DNA of 64,000 nucleotides. Source: Alteraurantiacibacter buctensis. GTDB lineage: Bacteria > Pseudomonadota > Alphaproteobacteria > Sphingomonadales > Sphingomonadaceae. Under the pieces are notes generated by a model. It was given only the letters and a program-made list of their open reading frames with translations. It searched no databases and had not been told where the DNA came from. Shown here piece after piece: positions 16,252-25,223 of the stretch. The stretch is taken from NCBI RefSeq assembly GCF_009827655.1, contig NZ_WTYV01000009.1:1-64000 (forward strand), in the 5' to 3' direction. Made by a program: the position numbers and the translations under genes. Position 1 is the stretch's first letter, and every line of letters begins with the position of its first letter.

Positions 16252-17843
16252 TGCGCCTGGTCCTGACCGCGCTGGCGGCAGGGCTGGCGCTGGCGGTGAC
16301 CGGCCCCGCTGCGGCGGAAGAACCGGTTGCCGTCGACGGCGGCATGATCGACGGCATTACCCTGCCATCCGGGGTAGATGCCTGGCTGGGCGTGCCCTTT
16401 GCCGCCCCGCCGGTGCGCGAACGGCGCTGGCAGCCGCCGCAGCCGGTGGAGCCATGGACCGGCGTGCGCCACGCCGACCGGTTTGCCCCGCAATGCCTGC
16501 AACCGCTGCGCAGCCCGGCGCAGAACCACTACTTCGGCGTGGAGGCGACCAGCGAGGACTGCCTCTACCTCAACATCTGGGCACCGGCCGGCGCGCGTGA
16601 CAAGCTGCCGGTGGTGGTCTGGGTCTATGGCGGCGGGTTCAACATCGGTTCGGCCAGCATGGCCAACTATTCGGGCGAAGGGCTGGCCGCCGACGGGGTG
16701 ATCCGGGTGAACCTGTCCTACCGCGTCGGTCCGCTGGGTTTCTTGGCCCATCCCGAGCTGTCGCGTGAAGCGGACTATGGGGCATCGGGCAATTATGGCC
16801 TGATGGACCTTGTCGCCGGCCTCGAATGGGTGCGCGACAACATCGCGCGCTTCGGCGGCGATCCCGGCAACGTGACACTGGTGGGCCAGTCGGCCGGATC
16901 GATGGCCATTGCGGTGCTGCAACAAAGCCCGCAAGCCGCCGGCCTGTTCCACCGTGCGGTGGCGATGAGCGGCAGCAATTTCGGCGGGCTGGTCAATCCC
17001 GTGCCGCTGGCTGCCGCCGAAGCACAAGGGTTGGCCTTGCAACAGGAACTGGGCGCAACCTCGCTTTCCGATCTGCGCGCCCTGCCGGGTGACCGCGTGG
17101 CCGCCGCGCGCTCCCCGCGCGATCCGGTGGTGATTGACGGCCACGTGGTCATGGGCACCGCCGATCAGGTTTATGCCAGCGGCCGTTTCAACGATGTGCC
17201 GCTGCTGCTGGGCTATACCCGCGACGAGAGCTTCCGGCCCCTGCCCCCGCCGGCCAGCGCCGCGCAGCTCGAGGCCGAGGTTGCCGCGCGCTTTCCGGCC
17301 AATGCCGCCGCCGTGCTTGCCGCCTATGCCGGAGCCGATCCGCAGCGGGCCGCGCTGGACATCGCGCGCGATGCCACGGTGGGCCTGCAGATGGCAGGCT
17401 GGGCACGCGCGCAGGCCGGCAACGGCGCGGCGCCGGTCTACGGCTATTTCTTCACCCGCCGCCAGCCCTATACGCCGGGCGTGTCCTTCTCGGACCACGA
17501 CCCGGCGACGGCGGGGGCCTATCACACCGGTGACGTGCCCTACTGGCTGCGCACGCGCGAATCGCTCAACCTGTTCCGCCGCACGCGTGACTGGGAGCCG
17601 GGCGATGCGGCGCTGGAACGGGAGATGGCCGGCGCCCTGATCGCCTTTGCCCGCGACGGCGTGCCCCGCAGCGAGCGGCTGGGCCCCTGGCCGCAGCTTG
17701 ACCTGGCTGACCCGCGCGTAGCCCTGCTGGCGCCCGAACCGGCGATCGCAGCCTGGCCACACTGGGCCGACATGGCCCTGCTTGCCGGTTCCGCCCAGCC
17801 GCCCGCCCAGTCCCCCGCCCAGCCCAGGCCGCCACGCGACTGA
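16251..17843 (+). CDS. exported type-B carboxylesterase
   Basis: 530 aa from the ATG that overlaps the previous stop codon. Signal peptide at residues 1-22. Type-B carboxylesterase/cholinesterase-like signatures are clear: EDCLYLNIW (102-110), oxyanion GGGF (127-130), nucleophile elbow GQSAGS with Ser214, an acidic YTRDES segment at about 320, and the catalytic-His region AYHTGDVPYW. The last 20 residues are a Pro/Gln-rich tail of low complexity. It is the second esterase in the operon. Two unrelated esterases in tandem suggest that the natural substrate has more than one ester bond or that several esters are processed; this is inference. Confidence 0.9.
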   Translation: MRLVLTALAAGLALAVTGPAAAEEPVAVDGGMIDGITLPSGVDAWLGVPFAAPPVRERRWQPPQPVEPWTGVRHADRFAPQCLQPLRSPAQNHYFGVEATSEDCLYLNIWAPAGARDKLPVVVWVYGGGFNIGSASMANYSGEGLAADGVIRVNLSYRVGPLGFLAHPELSREADYGASGNYGLMDLVAGLEWVRDNIARFGGDPGNVTLVGQSAGSMAIAVLQQSPQAAGLFHRAVAMSGSNFGGLVNPVPLAAAEAQGLALQQELGATSLSDLRALPGDRVAAARSPRDPVVIDGHVVMGTADQVYASGRFNDVPLLLGYTRDESFRPLPPPASAAQLEAEVAARFPANAAAVLAAYAGADPQRAALDIARDATVGLQMAGWARAQAGNGAAPVYGYFFTRRQPYTPGVSFSDHDPATAGAYHTGDVPYWLRTRESLNLFRRTRDWEPGDAALEREMAGALIAFARDGVPRSERLGPWPQLDLADPRVALLAPEPAIAAWPHWADMALLAGSAQPPAQSPAQPRPPRD

Positions 17844-18913
17844 TGATGCGCGCGCTTTCCTGCACCGCCGCCCTGTGGCTCGCCTGCCTGGCCAGCAGCC
17901 CGGCAGCGGCGCAGGAGTGCCCGGCCGACAGCCAGCTTGCCTATATCTGCGGGCTTGACCGGCCCGAGGACCTGGTAGTGATCCCCGGCACCCGCTGGCT
18001 GGTGGCCAGCAGCTTCGTGCCAGGCGGCGGCATCCGGCTGGTCGATGGCGAGGCGCGCATGGCCCGGCGCTGGTTCGCGGGCACGGCGGACCAGATCGCC
18101 CCGCTGGCCGATGCCCTGCCCGCCTGCCCCGGCCCGCCCGATCCGGCCCTGCTGCACACCCGGGGCCTTGCCCTGCGGCCGCTGGACGATGGCCGCTGGC
18201 GGCTGCTGGCAGTCAACCACGGCGGGCGCGAGGCGATCGAGCTGTTCGACGTTGTGCAGACCGGTGGCGAGCCGCAGATCGTCTGGCGCGGCTGCCTGCC
18301 GCTGCCGGCGGGGCAGGTCGCCAACTCCGTCACCGCCTTTGCCGACGGCACGGTGCTGGTCACTGTGCTGACACGGCCGGGCACGACCATCGGCGATTTC
18401 ATGCTGGGGCGCACCACGGGCGCGGTATGGCAATGGCGGCCCGGAGAGCCCGGCTTCAGCGAGCTCCCCGGAACGCAGCTTCCCGGCAACAACGGGATCG
18501 AGACCGATCCGGACCAGCGGCATTTCTATGTCGTTTCATTCGGCCTGCACGCGGTTGCGGTGTTCGACCGGCAGAACACCGCGGCCCCCGTCAGCCTGAT
18601 TACCGCGCCAGATTTCATGCCGGACAACATCCGCTGGTCCGAAGGCAGGCTGCTGCTGGCCGGGATGCGCCTTGACGAGCCGGCCTGCGGCGGGCTGCGG
18701 CAGGTGGTGGACGGGGTGGCCGACCCGATGCTGTGCCACCGCGGCTGGGTGGTGGGCGAACTGCTGCGCGATCAGGAGCGCATCGCCACCCTTGCCTATG
18801 GCCACCCGCAACCCGGCTTCAACGGCCACTCGGTAGCGGTCCTGTGGCAGGACGAGCTGTGGCTGGGATCGTTCCAGGCAGACCGCGTGGCGACTGTCAC
18901 GCCGCCGCGCTAG
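17843..18913 (+). CDS. exported SMP-30/paraoxonase-like beta-propeller protein
   Basis: 356 aa. The start overlaps the stop of the esterase gene. Signal peptide at residues 1-23 (ending AAAQE). The body is rich in repeated strands separated by Gly/Asp turns, and the PGNNGIETDPDQRHFYVVSF stretch resembles the PNGI-x-LS-x-D-x-x-x-LYVA repeat of SMP-30, strictosidine-synthase-like and paraoxonase propellers. Such proteins include calcium-dependent lactonases. Six Cys residues could form periplasmic disulfides. Being last in the dehydratase-esterase operon, it might open a lactone such as a quinide, but this is a guess. Its stop codon overlaps that of the convergent histidine kinase gene within CTAG. 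Confidence 0.65.
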   Translation: MMRALSCTAALWLACLASSPAAAQECPADSQLAYICGLDRPEDLVVIPGTRWLVASSFVPGGGIRLVDGEARMARRWFAGTADQIAPLADALPACPGPPDPALLHTRGLALRPLDDGRWRLLAVNHGGREAIELFDVVQTGGEPQIVWRGCLPLPAGQVANSVTAFADGTVLVTVLTRPGTTIGDFMLGRTTGAVWQWRPGEPGFSELPGTQLPGNNGIETDPDQRHFYVVSFGLHAVAVFDRQNTAAPVSLITAPDFMPDNIRWSEGRLLLAGMRLDEPACGGLRQVVDGVADPMLCHRGWVVGELLRDQERIATLAYGHPQPGFNGHSVAVLWQDELWLGSFQADRVATVTPPR

Positions 18914-20271
18914 GCGGTCTTGTCCGCCAGTGGCACGCGGAACGATGCCGCCAGCCCTGTGGTCGTCCGGGAAAGCACCAGCCGGGTGTCCAGCGCCTCG
19001 GCAATGTCGAGCGCCATGGCCAGCCCCAGGCCGGAGCCGGGCATGTCCGGATCGAAGCGGGTGCCGATCTCGGTGGCGCGCGCGATCTGCTCGTCGGTCA
19101 TGCCGGGCCCGTCATCGCTGACCGTCAGGCGACAGCCGCCATCGGCGCGGACCGCCCCGATCGTCACCTGGCGGGCCGCCCACTTGCCCGCATTGTCGAG
19201 CAGGATCGCGCACAGGTCCACCAGGTTGGCCTGGTCCGCTGCGACGCTGAAGGGCCTCTCGAACCCCTGCATCGCAAACGCCTTGTCCGGGTGCAGCCGG
19301 CGCATGGCCCGCAGCACCGGCTCCAGCGCATCGGGCAGGGGCACGCTTTCGCCGGGCAGGCGGGCCACGGCGTTCGAGCGGGCGCGGGCGAGCTGGTAAT
19401 CGATCTGTTGCTGCATCCGTTCGGCATGATCCAGCAATACGGTGGCCGAGGCGCGGGTCGCCTCATTGTCCGCCAGCCGCTCCGCCTCGTCGGTGATCAC
19501 GGCCAGCGGGGTGCGCAGCGAGTGGGCCAGGTTGCCGGCATGAACCCGCGCCCGGTCAACCATCTGCCCGGTCTGCGCGATGTAGGCGTTGAGGTCGCTC
19601 ACCAGCGGGGCGATCTCGGCGGGATAGGTGCCGTCCAGCGTGCGCGACCTGCCGCCGCGCACCGCGTTGATTGCCGAACCCAGCCGGTCGAGCGGCTTGA
19701 GACCGATGCCGATCATCACCAGCCCGGTTGCCAGCAGGGCAGTGGCCAGCGCCGCCAGCCACCAGCTCAGCTCGCGCGAGAAAGCGGCGATGTCCTCGTC
19801 CAGCTCGCGCTGGTCGGTGGCGATCACGACGTGCACTTCCTCGCCCGCCGGGCCGCGCTCGATCATGCCATAGGTGATGGCCGGCCCGGTGGGGCCCCGC
19901 TCGATGCGGTGGACGATCTGCGGCGAATGGGCCACGCGCTGGTCCAGCTCGCCGCGGGTCATCGATTCCGATTTCAGCGGAGGGTGGCCGTGGACCGCTA
20001 CCTCCCAGTAGAAGCCGGACAGCGGTTCCTCATACCGCGGATCGGACAGCGGGCGCAGCAGGTAGGGCGCGCCCTCCCCGTCCAGCTCGGCCAGCCGCGC
20101 CAGCTCGCGCACGTGGACTTCCAGCTCCTCGTGATAGGCAGTCTCGATGTGGCGGGTGAACACCTGCGTGGCGGTGAACCAGATGCCGGCGATGCCCAGC
20201 AGCACCCACAGGCCCACGGCCAGCACGAAACGCAGCCGCAGGCTGCCGGAGGCTGGCAGAGCCGCCCTCAC
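18910..20271 (-). CDS. sensor histidine kinase of a two-component system
   Basis: 453 aa from a GTG start that overlaps the response-regulator stop. One membrane helix at about 14-36, a periplasmic part at about 37-168 with several His and acidic residues, a second helix at 169-190, a HAMP-like segment to about 245, then HisKA with phospho-acceptor His250 (NLAHSLRTPL) and HATPase_c with N-box (ILLDNAGKWA), DDGPGM and GSGLGLAM motifs. It is a classical EnvZ/QseC/CopS-type kinase. Next to an RND metal-type pump, the signal may be a metal ion or envelope stress. The His-rich periplasmic region fits metal sensing but does not prove it. Confidence 0.9.
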   Translation of the reverse strand: MRAALPASGSLRLRFVLAVGLWVLLGIAGIWFTATQVFTRHIETAYHEELEVHVRELARLAELDGEGAPYLLRPLSDPRYEEPLSGFYWEVAVHGHPPLKSESMTRGELDQRVAHSPQIVHRIERGPTGPAITYGMIERGPAGEEVHVVIATDQRELDEDIAAFSRELSWWLAALATALLATGLVMIGIGLKPLDRLGSAINAVRGGRSRTLDGTYPAEIAPLVSDLNAYIAQTGQMVDRARVHAGNLAHSLRTPLAVITDEAERLADNEATRASATVLLDHAERMQQQIDYQLARARSNAVARLPGESVPLPDALEPVLRAMRRLHPDKAFAMQGFERPFSVAADQANLVDLCAILLDNAGKWAARQVTIGAVRADGGCRLTVSDDGPGMTDEQIARATEIGTRFDPDMPGSGLGLAMALDIAEALDTRLVLSRTTTGLAASFRVPLADKTA

Positions 20272-20924
20272 CGGTTGAGCCTGTAGCCAAGGCCGCGCAG
20301 GGTGCTGATCCGCTCGCGCCCGATCTTGCGGCGCAGGCGGCCCACCAGCACTTCCACGGTGTTGAGCTCGCGCTCCGCCTCAAGGTCGTAGAGGTCTTCC
20401 AGGATATCCCCTTGCGCCAGCACCTGGCCGGGGCGGCGCATGAACAGGTGCAGCAGGGCGAACTCGCGGCGGCTGAGCTCCAGCTCCTCGCCATCCGCCT
20501 GCGCGGTGCGGGCCAGCGGGTCCAGGGTCAGGTCGCCCACGCTGAGCGCCGAGGCGCGGGTGCCGCCCTGCCGCCGGTGCAGGGCGTTGAGGCGGGCCTG
20601 CAGTTCCTCGAACCGCACCGGCTTGACCACGAAATCGTCGGCCCCCGCGTTGAGGCCTTCCACCTTGTCCTGCCAGCTTCCCCGCGCGGTCAGGATCAGG
20701 ATCGGACAGGCCACGCGGGCCGCGCGCCAGTGGCGCAGCAGGTCGATCCCGCTGCCGTCGGGCAGGCCAAGATCGAGCACCACGGCGGCCATGCGGTCCA
20801 TGTCCGGCCAGTCGCGCGCTGCATCGCAGGTGGTGGCCAGGTCCACGGCATAGCCCGCCCCGCGCAGCCGCTCGGCCAGGCGGCGGCCCAGTTCGGGATC
20901 GTCCTCAACCAGCAGCAGGCGCAT
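20268..20924 (-). CDS. OmpR/PhoB-family response regulator
   Basis: 218 aa; the ATG at 20924 is chosen because the receiver domain begins there (MRLLLVEDDPELG) with AAGGAA upstream. The longer open frame reaches back through the intergenic region and the adaptor gene and is not supported. The receiver domain has the acidic pair Glu7-Asp8-Asp9, phospho-acceptor Asp51, Thr near 79 and the conserved Lys of KPVRFEEL. The C-terminal winged helix (about 125-215) has the RxLNTVEVLVGRLRRKI signature. It is co-transcribed with the kinase gene and divergent from the RND operon, with three CTGACA repeats in between that could be its sites. Confidence 0.92.
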   Translation of the reverse strand: MRLLLVEDDPELGRRLAERLRGAGYAVDLATTCDAARDWPDMDRMAAVVLDLGLPDGSGIDLLRHWRAARVACPILILTARGSWQDKVEGLNAGADDFVVKPVRFEELQARLNALHRRQGGTRASALSVGDLTLDPLARTAQADGEELELSRREFALLHLFMRRPGQVLAQGDILEDLYDLEAERELNTVEVLVGRLRRKIGRERISTLRGLGYRLNR

Positions 20925-20977
20925 CGCGCGAAGTTCCTTGGGGCCAGGCGGTGGTGCCGCCCCTTTCCGCCCCGAAA

Positions 20978-21014
20978 CTGACAACAAGCTGGCAAACTGA
21001 CAAGTTGCTGTCAG
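20978..21014. promoter_or_regulatory. CTGACA repeats between response regulator and RND operon
   Basis: CTGACA occurs at 20978-20983 and 20997-21002 (19-base spacing, both inside AAACTGACAA) and as its complement TGTCAG at 21009-21014. OmpR-family regulators bind tandem repeats, so this is a candidate site for the adjacent regulator controlling both divergent operons. Confidence 0.5.
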
Positions 21015-21037
21015 CTTGGCAGCGGAAACGGGGCGGC

Positions 21038-22117
21038 ATGACCACCCGCCGCCCGCTCCGCTTCGCCTGCGCCACCGCGCTGCTTTTGCTTGCCGCCTGC
21101 GGCTCCGGCGCGGATGAGCCCGCCGCACCGCAAGCCGCCGCCAGCCCCGCGCTGGCGATCGAGACTGCCACGGCCGCCGCCGCAACCGGCCTGCCGCTGG
21201 CCCGCGTGCCGGGCCAGGTGACCCTGCCCCCCGATGCCCGCGTGGCGGTGACCGCACCCTTCCCCGGCGCGGCGGTGCGGGTGTTCGTGATCGAAGGGCA
21301 GGCCGTGGCGCGCGGCACGCCGCTGGCGCTGGTCCGCGCGGCCGAGCCGGTGACCATCGGCGCCGATATCGCCCGCGCCCGCGCCGAGGTGGGCCTGGCC
21401 GAAGCCCGCGCTTCCCGGCTCAACCAGTTGGCCGAGGAAGGCATCATTGCCCGCGCACGCGCCGACGAGGCCGCCGCCGCGCTGACCCAGGCCCGCGCCA
21501 CCCTCAATGAAGCCCAGCGCATGGCCAGCATGGCCGGTTCCGGCCCCGATGGCATGATGACCCTGCGCGCGCCCATTGCCGGGCGCGTGGCCCATGTGGC
21601 GGTGGAAACCGGCGGCGGGGTGGACGGGATGACCGCGCCCTTCGTGATCGAGGCGACCGGCCGCTACCAGCTTGACCTGCAGATTCCCGCGCGGCTGGCG
21701 GCGCAGGTCCGCCCCGGCATGGCGGTGGAGGTGGAAGTGCCCACGGTGGAAGGTGCTGAGCCGCTGGTGGTTGGCGGGCAGATCCTCTCGGTCACCCCCT
21801 CGCTCGATCCGCAGACCCGTTCGGTCATGGCCAAGGCCAGCGTGGGCGCAGCACCTGGCCTGGTCGCCGGGCAGAACCTCACCGTTTCGATCACCGGCAA
21901 TGGTGACGGCACCGGCGTTGCCGTCCCCTCGCGGGCGGTCACCCGGATCGAGGGGGCAGACCACGTGTTCGTCCGCAGCGGAGCGGACTTTACCCCCCGA
22001 CCCGTCACTGTGCTTGCCAATTCGGGCGGCACCGCCGTCATCAGCCAGGGGCTGCAGGCGGGCGAGGTGGTAGCCACCAGCTCGATTGCCGAGCTCAAGG
22101 CAGCGGCGGCGGAATAG
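21038..22117 (+). CDS. RND efflux periplasmic adaptor lipoprotein
   Basis: 359 aa from the ATG at 21038. A lipobox LLAAC near residue 23 predicts a lipoprotein anchored in the inner membrane. A barrel-sandwich (lipoyl) half, a short alpha hairpin (about 100-165: GADIARARAEVGLAEAR and ARADEAAAALTQA), the second lipoyl half (APIAGRVAHVAVETGG), then beta-barrel and membrane-proximal domains follow in order. This is the CusB/CzcB-type membrane-fusion protein that links pump and outer-membrane channel. The gene is first in the adaptor-pump-channel operon; the pump gene begins five bases after its stop. No Met-rich metal-binding N-terminus as in CusB is visible. Confidence 0.92.
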   Translation: MTTRRPLRFACATALLLLAACGSGADEPAAPQAAASPALAIETATAAAATGLPLARVPGQVTLPPDARVAVTAPFPGAAVRVFVIEGQAVARGTPLALVRAAEPVTIGADIARARAEVGLAEARASRLNQLAEEGIIARARADEAAAALTQARATLNEAQRMASMAGSGPDGMMTLRAPIAGRVAHVAVETGGGVDGMTAPFVIEATGRYQLDLQIPARLAAQVRPGMAVEVEVPTVEGAEPLVVGGQILSVTPSLDPQTRSVMAKASVGAAPGLVAGQNLTVSITGNGDGTGVAVPSRAVTRIEGADHVFVRSGADFTPRPVTVLANSGGTAVISQGLQAGEVVATSSIAELKAAAAE

Positions 22118-22121
22118 GGCC

Positions 22122-25100
22122 ATGCTGCGCGCACTCATCGAAAAGGCGCTGGCCCTGCGCCTCGCCGTTCTCGGCCTCGCAGTGCTGCTGGCGGGCCTGG
22201 GAGCCTGGTCGTTCGCCAGGCTGCCGATCGATGCCTTCCCGGACATCAGCTCCACCCAGGTGAAGATCATCCTGCGCGCGCCGGGGATGACCCCGGAAGA
22301 AGTGGAAAGCCGCGTCATCACCCCGATCGAGATGGAGATGCTGGGCATCCCCGACCAGACCATGCTGCGATCGGTCGCCAAGTATGCCATCGCCGATATC
22401 ACCATCGACTTTGCCGACGGGACCGACATCTACTGGGCCCGCAGCCAGGTGGCCGAGCGGCTCAACAATGCCATAGGCGACCTGCCCGATACGGTGGACG
22501 GCGGCATGGCCCCGATCTCCACCCCGTTGAGCGACATGTACATGTTCACGCTGGAAGGCCCGCAATCGCTGGCCGAGAAGCGCCGCGTGCTCGACTGGGT
22601 GGTCCGCCCGGCCCTGCGCACGGTGCCCGGCGTGGCCGACGTCAATTCGCTCGGCGGCTTTGTCGAGACCTTCGAGGTGGCGCCGGACAATGCCGCGCTG
22701 GCCGCCGCGGGCCTGTCCACCGCCGACCTTGCCGCCGCCATAGAAGGCGGCAACCGCAACGACGGCGCGGGCCGGCTGGTGACCGGCGAGGAAGCGCTGA
22801 TCGTGCGCTCCACCGGGGCCATCGCCTCGCTGGAGGACCTGGCCAACACCGTGGTGAAGAACGAAGCCGGCGGCGTGGTGCTGGTGGGTGACGTGGCCAA
22901 TGTGCGCACCGGCAGCCTCACCCGCTATGGCGCGGTCACCCGCAATGGCGAAGAGGAGGCGGTGCAGGGCCTGGTTATCGGCCTGCGCGGGGCCGATGCG
23001 TCACAGGTGGTAGCGGGCGTCCGCACGCGGCTGGAGGAGATCGCCCCCAGCCTGCCCGAAGGGATGGACGTGGTGCCCTTCTACGACCGGTCCGACCTGA
23101 TCGGCCGCGCCGTGGGGACGGTGGAGAAAGCGCTGCTGGAAGCCACCGTGCTGGTGGTGTTCCTGCTGCTGCTGTTCCTGGGTGACCTGCGCGCCTCGGT
23201 GATCGTGGCGCTGGCCCTGCCGATGGCGGCATTGCTGACCTTCATCTTCATGAGCGCGATCGGCCTCACCGCCAACCTGATGAGCCTGGGGGGCCTGGCG
23301 ATTGCCGTGGGCATCCTGGTGGATGGCGCGGTGGTGGTGGTGGAGAACGTGGTCGAGCGCCTGTCCGACGCAAAGCACGCGAAAATGGGCAAGGCCTACA
23401 ACGTGCTGCGGGCCACGGTGGAAGTGGCCAAGCCCGTGGCCGCCGGGCTGGCGATCATCGCCATCGTGTTCCTGCCGCTGCTGACGCTGGAAGGGCTGGA
23501 GGGTAAGCTGTTCTCGCCGGTCGCCAAGACCATCGTGCTGGCGCTGCTGTCCGCACTGGTCCTGTCGCTGACGCTGGTGCCGGTGCTGGCGCTCTACCTG
23601 CTGAAGGTGAAGGAGGGGCATCACGAACCCTGGCTGATGCGCCAGATCGGGCCGCGCTATACCACGCTGCTGGATCGCGCCTTTGCCCGCAAGAAGGTGG
23701 TGTTCGGCGTGGCGGGCGCGGCGCTGGCGCTGGCAGGCGTGGCCTACAGCTTCACCGGCAAGACCTTCCTGCCGGTGATGGACGAAGGTTCGGTGGTGAT
23801 GCAGCTCTCCAAGCTGCCCTCGGTCTCGCTGGAGCATTCGCTGGCGGGCGACCTGGTCGTGCAGCGCGCGATCCTTGAGGACGTGCCCGAAGTGGAGGCG
23901 ATCATCGCCCGTGTCGGCTCGGACGAGATCGGGCTTGATCCGATGGGCCTGAACGAGACCGACGCCTTCCTGCAACTGGCCCCGCGCGAGGACTGGCGGG
24001 TGGCCGACAAGGACTGGCTGGTTGATCAGCTCCGCGCCGTGCTGGCCCGCTTCCCCGGCATCGAGCCCGGCTTCACCCAGCCGATCGAGATGCGCACATC
24101 GGAAATGCTCACCGGCGCCCGCGGTGACCTGGCGATCAAGCTGTTCGGGCCGGACCTGGCAGAACTGTCGCGCCTGTCGGGCCAGATCCAGACCCGGCTG
24201 GAAGGGATCGAAGGCACCAGCGAGGCGATGACCGTGGCCAACGATACCGTGGACTACCTGCAGGTGGATATCGACCGCGTGGCCGCGGGCCGGGTGGGGA
24301 TGCCGGTCACCGACCTGCAGGACATGCTGCGCGCGCAGGTGGAAGGCACCCGCGCGGGCGTGGTGGCCGATGGCAACCGCCGCGTGCCGATCGTGCTGCG
24401 CGGTGAAGGCTCGGCGGCCGATACGCCGCAGGCCTTTGCCGACCAGCTTTACCGCTCGCCCGCCGGCCAGCTCGTCCGCGCCAGCGATGTCGCCCGCGTA
24501 GCGGTGACGGAAGGCCCGGTGAAGCTGGAGCACGAGAACGGCAGCCGCTTCGCCCTGATCCAGGCCTTCGTGACCGGGCGCGACCTGGTGGGTTACGTTG
24601 ACGAGGCCCGCGCCGACATCGAGGCCAATGTCCCGCTGCCACCGGGCTATCGCGTGGAATGGGGCGGCCAGTTCGAGAACCAGCAGCGCGCCAGCGCCCG
24701 GCTGGGGCTGGTGCTGCCGATTGCCGTGCTGATGATCTTCGGTGTGCTCTACATGACACTGGGCTCGCTGCGGGCCTCGCTGCTGATCCTCACCAACATC
24801 CCCTTCGCCATGGTCGGCGGCATGGTGGCGCTAGCCATATCCGGCGAATACCTGTCGGTTCCCGCCTCGGTTGGGTTCATCGCTCTGGTCGGCATCGCGG
24901 TGCTCAACGGCCTGGTCATGGTCAGCTACTTCCGCCAGTTGCGCAGCGAGGGGATGCCGCTGCACGAGGCGGTCCGCCGCGGGGCGGAGCGGCGCCTGCG
25001 GCCGGTGCTGATGACGGCCACCATCGCTGCCTTCGGCCTGGTGCCGCTGTTGTTCGCCACCGGGCCGGGATCGGAAATCCAGAAGCCGCTGGCCATCGTG

Positions 25101-25223
25101 GTGATCGGCGGCCTCGTCACCGCCACGCTGCTGACGCTGGTACTGCTGCCGATCCTCTACGAACGCTTCGGCGAAAGCGCGGGCGAGCACGACGAGGAAC
25201 TGGGCGGAGGGTATGACGCATGA
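22122..25223 (+). CDS. CzcA/CusA-family RND efflux pump
   Basis: 1033 aa. Twelve membrane helices in the 1+5+1+5 pattern and two large periplasmic loops. The fourth helix carries AIAVGILVDGAVVVVEN. This resembles the CusA-type helix, with one Asp and one Glu for proton relay, and lacks the first Asp of the CzcA DFGxxxDGA signature. The loop FLPVMDEGSVVMQLSKLP is typical of the heavy-metal efflux branch. It exports a substrate from periplasm or cytoplasm to the outside using the proton gradient. The metal (Cu/Ag, Zn/Co/Cd or other) cannot be settled from sequence. It overlaps the channel gene by four bases (ATGA). Confidence 0.92.
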   Translation: MLRALIEKALALRLAVLGLAVLLAGLGAWSFARLPIDAFPDISSTQVKIILRAPGMTPEEVESRVITPIEMEMLGIPDQTMLRSVAKYAIADITIDFADGTDIYWARSQVAERLNNAIGDLPDTVDGGMAPISTPLSDMYMFTLEGPQSLAEKRRVLDWVVRPALRTVPGVADVNSLGGFVETFEVAPDNAALAAAGLSTADLAAAIEGGNRNDGAGRLVTGEEALIVRSTGAIASLEDLANTVVKNEAGGVVLVGDVANVRTGSLTRYGAVTRNGEEEAVQGLVIGLRGADASQVVAGVRTRLEEIAPSLPEGMDVVPFYDRSDLIGRAVGTVEKALLEATVLVVFLLLLFLGDLRASVIVALALPMAALLTFIFMSAIGLTANLMSLGGLAIAVGILVDGAVVVVENVVERLSDAKHAKMGKAYNVLRATVEVAKPVAAGLAIIAIVFLPLLTLEGLEGKLFSPVAKTIVLALLSALVLSLTLVPVLALYLLKVKEGHHEPWLMRQIGPRYTTLLDRAFARKKVVFGVAGAALALAGVAYSFTGKTFLPVMDEGSVVMQLSKLPSVSLEHSLAGDLVVQRAILEDVPEVEAIIARVGSDEIGLDPMGLNETDAFLQLAPREDWRVADKDWLVDQLRAVLARFPGIEPGFTQPIEMRTSEMLTGARGDLAIKLFGPDLAELSRLSGQIQTRLEGIEGTSEAMTVANDTVDYLQVDIDRVAAGRVGMPVTDLQDMLRAQVEGTRAGVVADGNRRVPIVLRGEGSAADTPQAFADQLYRSPAGQLVRASDVARVAVTEGPVKLEHENGSRFALIQAFVTGRDLVGYVDEARADIEANVPLPPGYRVEWGGQFENQQRASARLGLVLPIAVLMIFGVLYMTLGSLRASLLILTNIPFAMVGGMVALAISGEYLSVPASVGFIALVGIAVLNGLVMVSYFRQLRSEGMPLHEAVRRGAERRLRPVLMTATIAAFGLVPLLFATGPGSEIQKPLAIVVIGGLVTATLLTLVLLPILYERFGESAGEHDEELGGGYDA

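Noticed and set aside
20268..20924. possible PhyR of the general stress cascade
   Set aside because: Its domain order is receiver then winged helix (OmpR type); PhyR has an N-terminal sigma-like domain before the receiver.
20268..21257. 329-codon version of the response regulator
   Set aside because: The receiver domain starts at MRLLLVEDD (20924); the added part crosses the intergenic repeats and the adaptor gene start.
23001..24533. 510-codon minus-strand frame opposite the RND pump gene
   Set aside because: Low-complexity His/Gln-rich shadow of the pump gene.
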